A program made the position numbers and the translations under genes. Under the pieces are notes generated by a model. The model was not told the origin of the DNA, made no database searches, and saw only the letters and a list, made by a program, of their open reading frames with translations. A stretch of 51,872 nucleotides of DNA, from assembly GCA_018816095.1 (NCBI GenBank), contig JAHIWP010000025.1, forward strand, positions 1 through 51,872, given 5' to 3'. The first letter of the stretch is position 1. The number at the start of each line of letters is the position of its first letter. The stretch is from Gammaproteobacteria bacterium. Its GTDB lineage: Bacteria > Pseudomonadota > Gammaproteobacteria > Pseudomonadales > Pseudomonadaceae. This document shows, piece by piece, positions 46,875-51,872 of the stretch.

Positions 46875-47433
46875 AATACCCTTCAGAATCAAATAGTTAG
46901 CAACGCTACCTAACAGTTAGGGATGCGTTACTACTATTCTCTCGACACAAAATCTCTACACAACTACTTCCGTCGCCCAGCCGTGCCCTAACGCTGGCGG
47001 ACGTCGTGCAATTTTTCGCACACCATCGCGTGCCCAATCCGTGCCCATCTGGTGCCCAACCCGTGCCCGCCTCATTTCAATTACTCGCCGTACTGACTAC
47101 TGCTTGCTGTGCCCCTCGCCTCGCACATCACACATAGTCCTTGAATCCCGCTATTTAGCCGGCACGGATCACTCGACTGCCAGACTCTGAACATCAACCA
47201 TGAACTATTGCAGCTGTGCTGCGCCCACCAACAAACCTAAAGATTTACTTTGCTAGCTGGCTGCGTAATTACGTGGACAGACTTGACCAGTCAATTGCAC
47301 GACTACAAACCAATCGTTTGCATTCGACTTGACCAGCGCACGCCGTAGTGACGGCCGGCAGAAAACAGCTGAAATCGGTCTCTCCTACATTCAAGGAGTT
47401 GTGCAAGAATCGTCGCAAAGGGAGAGGGATCGT
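46875..47433. other. Non-coding start of the accessory region after tRNA-Arg
   Basis: There is no intact gene in these 559 bases. The composition is less GC-rich than the core. It holds the GTGCCC direct repeats at 47030-47073. An integrase gene, usual next to such a tRNA, is not present; it may be deleted or lie outside the window. Confidence 0.5.
47030..47073. repeat. Four 11-bp direct repeats (GTGCCCAAYCC type)
   Basis: GTGCCCAATCC, GTGCCCATCTG, GTGCCCAACCC and GTGCCCGCCTC begin at 47030, 47041, 47052 and 47063, exactly 11 bases apart (one helical turn). A further GTGCCC lies at 46983. They are 155 bases past the tRNA end, the position and style of integrase arm-type binding sites at an attachment site. 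Confidence 0.65.
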
Positions 47434-48159
47434 ATGACAAAAAAAACAGTATTCAAGGGCAGTGCTGCCATCGGTAATTCCGGAATTAAAAGGCACTTCA
47501 AGAATGCGGAGCCTTGGCAACCTCTGTTCGAGCTGGTTTGGAATGGCTTCGATGCTGCTGCGAGTTTTGTATCGGTCGATGTAGCCGAGAACGAGATGCA
47601 TGGCCTGGAGCGGGTTGTTGTGTTGGACGATGGTGATGGCATTGAGTTCGACGCACTGAACGACACATTCGGTAGCTTTAACGACTCGGCGAAGAGAACG
47701 AACCTCTCGCTGAAGGGCGAGCATGGCCGCGGACGCCTCGCGTTCCATATGATTTGCCGCAACGCCTCATGGTTCACTAGATGCAACGGCGTCGACGCAG
47801 TTATCTACGTTGCCGAGCCGACCATCAAAGACTTCGAAGGTCGGCTTCTGGAGGGGGCTGAGCAGAACGCGGATCTGTTGAGACAGGGAAAAGGCACTCT
47901 AGTAGAGCTCACGGACTTCACAGGCGCTCTACCAGAGTTGGACGCGCTACGCGAAAAGTTCTCCGTTGAGTTCGGTTGGTACCTTGCCGTACATCCCGAG
48001 AAACAAGTAGTGCTAAACGGCGTCACTATTCAGATTCCGGAGCATGAAGCCTTCCAGAAAGAGATCGCGACCGACGACGCTATCTTCCAGGCTCAGGTGA
48101 TTCGCTGGGAGCAACGGCCCACCTCGGAGAAGTCGTACGGTAATCCTGCTCAATTCTAG
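47434..48159 (+). CDS. GHKL ATPase domain, N-terminal part of a frameshifted Shedu-type gene
   Basis: 241 codons encode a histidine-kinase/gyrase/Hsp90-type ATPase. The N box is FELVWNGFDAA (Glu33, Asn37, Asp40), G1 is DDGDGI (65-70), and the lid motif is GEHGRGRLAF (95-104). GGGAGAGGG precedes ATG 47434. The frame ends at a TAG just after SEKSYGNPAQF, while the +1 frame is open through the same stretch (RTVILLNSSGAPVYK) and continues into the nuclease half, so a single-base shift at about 48128-48136 split one gene of about 660 codons. It lies in the tRNA-adjacent island and was probably an anti-phage system. Confidence 0.82.
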   Translation: MTKKTVFKGSAAIGNSGIKRHFKNAEPWQPLFELVWNGFDAAASFVSVDVAENEMHGLERVVVLDDGDGIEFDALNDTFGSFNDSAKRTNLSLKGEHGRGRLAFHMICRNASWFTRCNGVDAVIYVAEPTIKDFEGRLLEGAEQNADLLRQGKGTLVELTDFTGALPELDALREKFSVEFGWYLAVHPEKQVVLNGVTIQIPEHEAFQKEIATDDAIFQAQVIRWEQRPTSEKSYGNPAQF

Positions 48160-48178
48160 CGGCGCGCCAGTCTACAAA

Positions 48179-49414
48179 GTGTTGAGCTCGCTTAACCAGA
48201 AGCCTAACTTCTTCACCAGCGTGTGCGTAACGTCGGCATGGGCTGATACCTTCTCGAGCGAGCAAGATCTGCTGAATCCAGGGGCACATACACTGGCATC
48301 GCCAACCTGGAAGAAGTTCAAGTCCGAGCTGGACCGCCTGAGCCAGTCCATCTATGACAAATTCCTGCGCATGCGAGCCGAAGAGGTGGTGCAGGGCTAT
48401 GAGGATGAAGGCTACTTCCCGAGCTATGTAGGACTGGATGACGCGGAGAAGGCATGGCGACATCAGCATACTCGCGGCCTGGTGCGGAACCTCTACATAG
48501 CCGAGCCTCGTGTGTTCAGCAACGCCACCAAGAAGCAGGCAAAGCTCATTATTCGCCTGTTGGACCGGCTCGCTGTTTCAAACGAGAACGACGCGCTCTT
48601 TGAGGTGCTAGAAGGCGCGCTCGACCTCGATGCGAAGTCGATGCAAGTCCTCGCGAAGCAGCTGCATCGTACGACCTTAGAGAGCATCGTCGCGAGCATC
48701 GAGGTGCTGCAGCGACGAGCCACTGCAGTGCAGCAGCTGCGACACGTCATGAACGAGCACTACCGCGAAGTTCGTGAGACTCCTGATCTGCAGAAGGTCA
48801 TCGAGAACAACACATGGTTGTTCGGACCACGCTACGAGACTATTGGTGCGGAAGAAGACACCTTTGCAAAAGTTGCTCGTCGAATGCGCGACGAGGTCAT
48901 GGCTCGAACCTCCCTGAGCATGGATGACGTAGACGATGAGGAAGATCTGCCGGGGGCAAGGCGGCAAGTAGACCTCTTTCTGGCACGTAAGTTTCCCTCT
49001 ACTGATTCCCTGGGGAATAAGGTCTACAGATGTATCGTGGTGGAGATAAAGCGACCGGCGATTTCCCTGAACAAGAAGCACCTTCGACAGCTGGAAGACT
49101 ATGCAGACATCATCAAGCGTCAGCCGGAGTTCAAGTCAGAAAAAATGCATTTCGAGCTCATCTTACTCGGGCGCCAAATATCGTCAGCAGACACCATCAT
49201 TCCTAGTCGCTTGAACAACCTGATTGCACGTAGCGATCCCGGGTTGGTGGCAGACGACCCACGCATGAAGCTATACGTCATGAACTGGTACACGTTGCTC
49301 GATGGGTTTGAGTTGACGCACGGCTTCATGCTCGACAACCTCAAGCTCAAGCGAGATGACTACACCGCAGCGTCCAAGGATGACCTAGTTGCGGAGTTGC
49401 AGGCAGAACACTGA
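48179..49414 (+). CDS. Shedu-type (DUF4263) nuclease domain, C-terminal part of the frameshifted gene
   Basis: 411 codons from a GTG at 48179; the frame is already open before it, from the shift point. The middle is helical (residues about 50-215). The end is a DUF4263/Shedu PD-(D/E)xK nuclease: KVIENNTWLFGPRYE, RRQVDLFLARKF (catalytic Asp), CIVVEIKRP (the ExK motif) and HLRQLEDYADII. Shedu is a known anti-phage nuclease family. With the ATPase half in another frame, the full protein is made only if the shift is bypassed or is a sequence error. Internal initiation at the GTG has no good ribosome site. Confidence 0.8.
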   Translation: MLSSLNQKPNFFTSVCVTSAWADTFSSEQDLLNPGAHTLASPTWKKFKSELDRLSQSIYDKFLRMRAEEVVQGYEDEGYFPSYVGLDDAEKAWRHQHTRGLVRNLYIAEPRVFSNATKKQAKLIIRLLDRLAVSNENDALFEVLEGALDLDAKSMQVLAKQLHRTTLESIVASIEVLQRRATAVQQLRHVMNEHYREVRETPDLQKVIENNTWLFGPRYETIGAEEDTFAKVARRMRDEVMARTSLSMDDVDDEEDLPGARRQVDLFLARKFPSTDSLGNKVYRCIVVEIKRPAISLNKKHLRQLEDYADIIKRQPEFKSEKMHFELILLGRQISSADTIIPSRLNNLIARSDPGLVADDPRMKLYVMNWYTLLDGFELTHGFMLDNLKLKRDDYTAASKDDLVAELQAEH

Positions 49415-49591
49415 AAAAAGAGCGCCACACCGAACGAGCGTGACGAGATGGGAGGGTAGCTAACCAAGCGCCGGCAGATTTTAAGTAGCAACGCAGACTT
49501 CAAAACCGAGCCTGCGTTTTTACACAGCCTGGGCCAAAAGCAGGCGCTGGTGATAAGGCGCAAACAGCCAAGAATCGACGCTCAGAAGTGT

Positions 49592-49726
49592 CTACGAAAC
49601 TAGGGACGATTCAACTCTCAATTCCTCCGCTACTAGCAAAACCTCGTTGAACCCTTCGTTCTGAAGAGCCTCGTTGATTGCTGCCTTGAGTTTTTCGAAT
49701 ACTTCAAGCGCAGAGTGAGCTGTCAT
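49592..49726 (-). CDS. 44-aa hypothetical protein
   Basis: A short gene of 44 codons (MTAHSALEVFEKLKAAINEA to RVESSLVS), probably one or two amphipathic helices. ATG 49726 has a very good ribosome site, AAGGAG with 6 bases of spacing. The frame is open for 37 more codons upstream, but that part has no such signal. The product is unrecognised; it could be a small accessory or antitoxin-like protein, without proof. Confidence 0.5.
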   Translation of the reverse strand: MTAHSALEVFEKLKAAINEALQNEGFNEVLLVAEELRVESSLVS

Positions 49727-49876
49727 GGGGGGCTCCTTGAGTCCGTATGAGGCAATTAGCCACGATATTTTTACGCGATTCTCAGCACCTTCGGTAGGTG
49801 TTGTCATAGCGAAGTCCGTCAGCGAGTAGTGAAGCATCTACCGTACTGGTCCGTGACGGGTAATGCGACCTGATGA

Positions 49877-49905
49877 TTGACCGGTCGGTCAGTACACGCT
49901 AATGT
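49877..49905 (+). promoter_or_regulatory. TetR-like operator over a sigma70-type promoter
   Basis: TTGACC (49877-49882), a 17-base spacer and TAATGT (49900-49905) make a good promoter. Over the -35 lies TGACCG-GT-CGGTCA (49878-49891), a dyad typical of TetR-family sites. No TetR gene or target gene is attached. Confidence 0.6.
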
Positions 49906-49964
49906 TTCCACTGTCAGAGTATCCAGTGAGATGCAAACCATGGCCTCACCAAGGTTTGCGAATA

Positions 49965-49992
49965 AAAAAACCGCCCCTCAAGGCGGTTTTTT
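49965..49992 (+). terminator. Intrinsic terminator (bidirectional)
   Basis: AAAAAACCGCC, loop CCTCAA, GGCGG and TTTTTT: stem CCGCC (49971-49975) with GGCGG (49982-49986) flanked by A and T runs. Confidence 0.9.
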
Positions 49993-50099
49993 GGGCTAAG
50001 GCCTTGTTACGTGTTGCAACGAGTAAGTCGAGACACAGATACCTTCCGCCTCCGGCACCGGCGCCGCTTACCTTGGGCGTTAGCGACTGTCTGCAATGG

Positions 50100-51660
50100 G
50101 TCGATTCTGTTGAAAAAGTAGCTTCAGCGGCAGCCAACCGGTCATGAGTGCCTGCTGTCGAAGTGGCTGCGAGCCACTTCAAGTTGCCTTCCGGCGTTTC
50201 ACTGAGCGTCCTTGCTCAGGTTTAAGGGTTAATTTGAGGGTTTCTGCTCGTAGCAGGCATACCTATCCCGTGATCGGTGGCCCGTGAGGCAGCAGCTTGG
50301 CCATACGTCTCAGGTTTTGCACAGTCGCGGCCAAGGTGAATTCGTCAGTCGCACCCGTCAGTCCACGCAGTCGTAAACGGTCGAGTTTCATGATCCGTTT
50401 GAGGTGGGCGAACAGCATCTCCACCTTCTTCCGTTCGCAACGAGAGACGAGGTATTCCGGTGTCTTGGCGATGCTTCGCGCCATGTCACGGGCCGCTTCA
50501 TGGATGCTCCGAGCGATCTTGCGGAATGTGGTATTGGGGCAGCACTTCGCTTTCAGCGGACAGGTGGCGCAGTCGCTTTGGCTGGAGCGGTAGATGATGG
50601 TGTTGGCCTTGGTCACCCGAGACCGTAGCTGGGTGAAGGCACGCCATTCACTGCGTAGTGGTTTGCCGGCTGGGCAGCGGTATTCATTGGCCTCCGGATT
50701 CCAGAGGAAGTCGTTACTGGAGAGGCTGTCGTCCTTGCGCTCGGTTTTGTCCCACACCGGCACATGCGGTTCGATGTTCTTTTCTTCGACCATCCAGGCC
50801 AGCATCGGGGCAGTGCCATAGGCGGTATCACCGATGAGTCGTTCCGGCGTGAGGTCGAACTGCGATTCGACACGCGCCACCATCGTCCTGGTCGAATCGA
50901 CTTCGGCGGTACGGTGCGCCGGGGTAGCCTCCACGTCCATGATCACACCGTGTTCAGTGTCGATCAGGTAATTCGTGGAGTAGGCAAAAAAGGCCCGGCC
51001 ACCTGGCGCTGCTGTCCAACGGGACTGAGGATCTGTGAGCGAAATTTTCTTGGGAAGAGCCTCAACCAGCGCCTCTTCATCAAGGGCTTCGAGGTACTCG
51101 CGCACTGCGCGGCTGCTGAGCTTTGGATCGTTCCAATCGACCTCATCTCCCGCCACCCCACGTTGCCGACTGGCATCCGCCTTGATGATGCTGGCGTCGA
51201 CGGCGAAACCTTCACCCTTGACTAGGCCGGCTGCCATGCAGCGCCGCAGCACCTCATTGAATAACCAGCGGAACAGATCGCGGTCACGAAAACGCCCATG
51301 GCGATTCTTCGAGAAGGTCGAGTGATTTGGGACTTCGTCTTCCAGACCCAGCCGGCAGAACCAGCGATAGGCCAGGTTCAGGTGCACTTCTTCGCACAAT
51401 CGCCGCTCGGAACGAATGCCATAGCAGTAGCCGACGACCAGCATGCGCACCATCAACTCCGGGTCAATCGAGGGACGCCCGATGGGGCTATAAAAATCCG
51501 CTAGGTAGGCACGCAGATCACTGAGATCCAGGCACTGGTCGATGCTGCGCAGGAGGTGTTGGGGCGGGACGTGATCTTCCAGGTTGAACGAGTAGAACAG
51601 ACGCTGCTGTCCTCCCGGTAACTGTCCCATCATGCTGTTCGCCCCCGTGCTCGCTGACAG
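50100..51660 (-). mobile_element. IS1182-type insertion sequence, ends approximate
   Basis: The transposase gene defines the element. A motif common at the ends of such elements (TTCTGTTGAAAAAGT, 50105-50119) is on the left, but I could not match a terminal inverted repeat on the right, so both limits are estimates. Confidence 0.5.
50263..51633 (-). CDS. IS1182-family transposase
   Basis: DDE transposase of 456 aa. The start region is MMGQLPGGQQRLFYSFNLED, and the DUF772 domain follows (IGRPSIDPELMVRMLVVGYC). The acidic residues are in EGFAVDASIIKAD, RLIGDTAYGTAP and ERKKVEMLFAHLKR, and a zinc-like cysteine set occurs in SDCATCPLKAKCC. ATG 51633 was chosen (51630 is also possible); the open frame further upstream runs through tandem repeats and is not coding. 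The gene appears full length. It cuts and pastes its own element. Confidence 0.92.
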   Translation of the reverse strand: MMGQLPGGQQRLFYSFNLEDHVPPQHLLRSIDQCLDLSDLRAYLADFYSPIGRPSIDPELMVRMLVVGYCYGIRSERRLCEEVHLNLAYRWFCRLGLEDEVPNHSTFSKNRHGRFRDRDLFRWLFNEVLRRCMAAGLVKGEGFAVDASIIKADASRQRGVAGDEVDWNDPKLSSRAVREYLEALDEEALVEALPKKISLTDPQSRWTAAPGGRAFFAYSTNYLIDTEHGVIMDVEATPAHRTAEVDSTRTMVARVESQFDLTPERLIGDTAYGTAPMLAWMVEEKNIEPHVPVWDKTERKDDSLSSNDFLWNPEANEYRCPAGKPLRSEWRAFTQLRSRVTKANTIIYRSSQSDCATCPLKAKCCPNTTFRKIARSIHEAARDMARSIAKTPEYLVSRCERKKVEMLFAHLKRIMKLDRLRLRGLTGATDEFTLAATVQNLRRMAKLLPHGPPITG

Positions 51661-51734
51661 AGCAATTTTGCCAATGGCATGGGGAGGCCGAATCGGTCGG
51701 AAACGGACGCTGATGACAGGCTGCAATCGGCCAC

Positions 51735-51822
51735 ATCCGGACAGTGATTCCACGCTGATCCGGACACTCATTCCACGAGCATCCGGACACCGATTCCACG
51801 GCCATCCGGACACTTTCCAGGC
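51735..51822. repeat. Four-unit 23-bp tandem repeat (ATCCGGACA...ATTCCACG)
   Basis: Units start at 51735, 51758, 51781 and 51804, exactly 23 bases apart. The first three read ATCCGGACANNNATTCCACG plus 3 variable bases; the fourth diverges after ATCCGGACA. Multiple short repeats at a terminus are typical of IS21-family ends, where the transposase binds. An IS21-like element may begin here and continue outside the window. Confidence 0.65.
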
Positions 51823-51872
51823 AGGCAGCTACGCAGGATTTATTCACTACCATCGACCTCTTTTTCGAAGCA

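Larger units (their letters stand above)
49727..50262. other. Accessory intergenic region with an orphan promoter and terminator
   Basis: No convincing gene lies between the 44-aa gene and the transposase. It contains a TetR-like promoter-operator (49877-49905) and, about 60 bases on, a strong terminator (49965-49992). From about 50085 the sequence GTCGATTCTGTTGAAAAAGT looks like the outer part of an insertion sequence, so the IS end may lie near there. Confidence 0.5.

Noticed and set aside
46531-46875. 114-codon minus-strand frame over the tRNA
   Set aside because: It is antisense to the tRNA-Arg and its truncated copy; the open frame follows from tRNA sequence.
48120-48145. Programmed ribosomal frameshift in the Shedu-type gene
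   Set aside because: No slippery heptamer or A/T-rich shift site is visible at the junction; mutation or sequence error is more likely.
50000-50075. Possible attC site ending in GGGCGTTAGCG
   Set aside because: GTTAGCG breaks the GTTRRRY rule and the left core box is missing; the folded pairing is poor.
51634-51813. 60-codon N-terminal extension of the transposase
   Set aside because: It is translated tandem repeat sequence; the family start is MMGQLPGG.

Overview
The window looks like Pseudomonas chromosome, and may be a whole draft contig, since a multicopy-type element sits at each edge (group II intron on the left, IS1182-type transposase and IS-end-like repeats on the right). The gene order from 767 to about 18800 follows the origin-proximal block of P. 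aeruginosa as I remember it (PA0005 to PA0025): plsC/hdtS, gmhB, glyS, glyQ, tag, lpxL/htrB, a PilZ protein, a YhhQ-type transporter, a TPR protein, trkA, rsmB, fmt, def, a LysM/TsaP protein, dprA, tsaC, qor, hemF, aroE. gyrB, which normally precedes plsC, is absent; the left edge holds the 3' end of a group II intron and about 500 bp of unassigned DNA.

From 18800 to 33200 the content is typical but more variable: a methyltransferase, the molybdate transporter modABC behind a clear ModE-type operator, a periplasmic protein of unknown role, an Mpo1-like membrane protein, a Crp/Fnr regulator followed by a PhoD-like phosphatase, a PuuB-type amine oxidase, a MerR regulator divergent from an Old Yellow Enzyme, a double cupin, a DJ-1/Hsp31 protein and a chemoreceptor with a C-terminal extension.

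From 40846 down to 33518 lies a tight six-gene minus-strand operon that is the most interesting metabolic locus: radical SAM protein ArsS, a sodium:solute symporter, a metallophosphoesterase-fold protein with a degraded first motif, a TVP38 membrane domain fused to a disulfide oxidoreductase, a secreted DUF3047 protein and a NDH-2/SelD-type flavoprotein. The usual arsenosugar partners (ArsM, glycosyltransferases) are not in the window. Divergent to it are a small membrane protein and a BLUF blue-light sensor.

Then come a receiver-HDOD regulator, gabT and gabD, and a tRNA-Arg(CCG) preceded by a truncated copy of its own 5' half. Downstream of the tRNA the sequence changes to accessory DNA: four 11-bp direct repeats resembling integrase arm sites, a GHKL ATPase and Shedu-type (DUF4263) nuclease gene split by a single frameshift, a 44-codon gene, an orphan TetR-like promoter that runs straight into a terminator, an IS1182-family transposase and a four-unit 23-bp repeat.

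Regulatory sites that can be read directly include a preQ1-I riboswitch on the queuosine-precursor transporter, an Anr/FNR box upstream of hemF, the ModE box of modA, a MerR-type 19-bp-spacer promoter, and several intrinsic terminators. Two genes (hemF and the PhoD-like gene) take their stop codon from an inserted repeat element.
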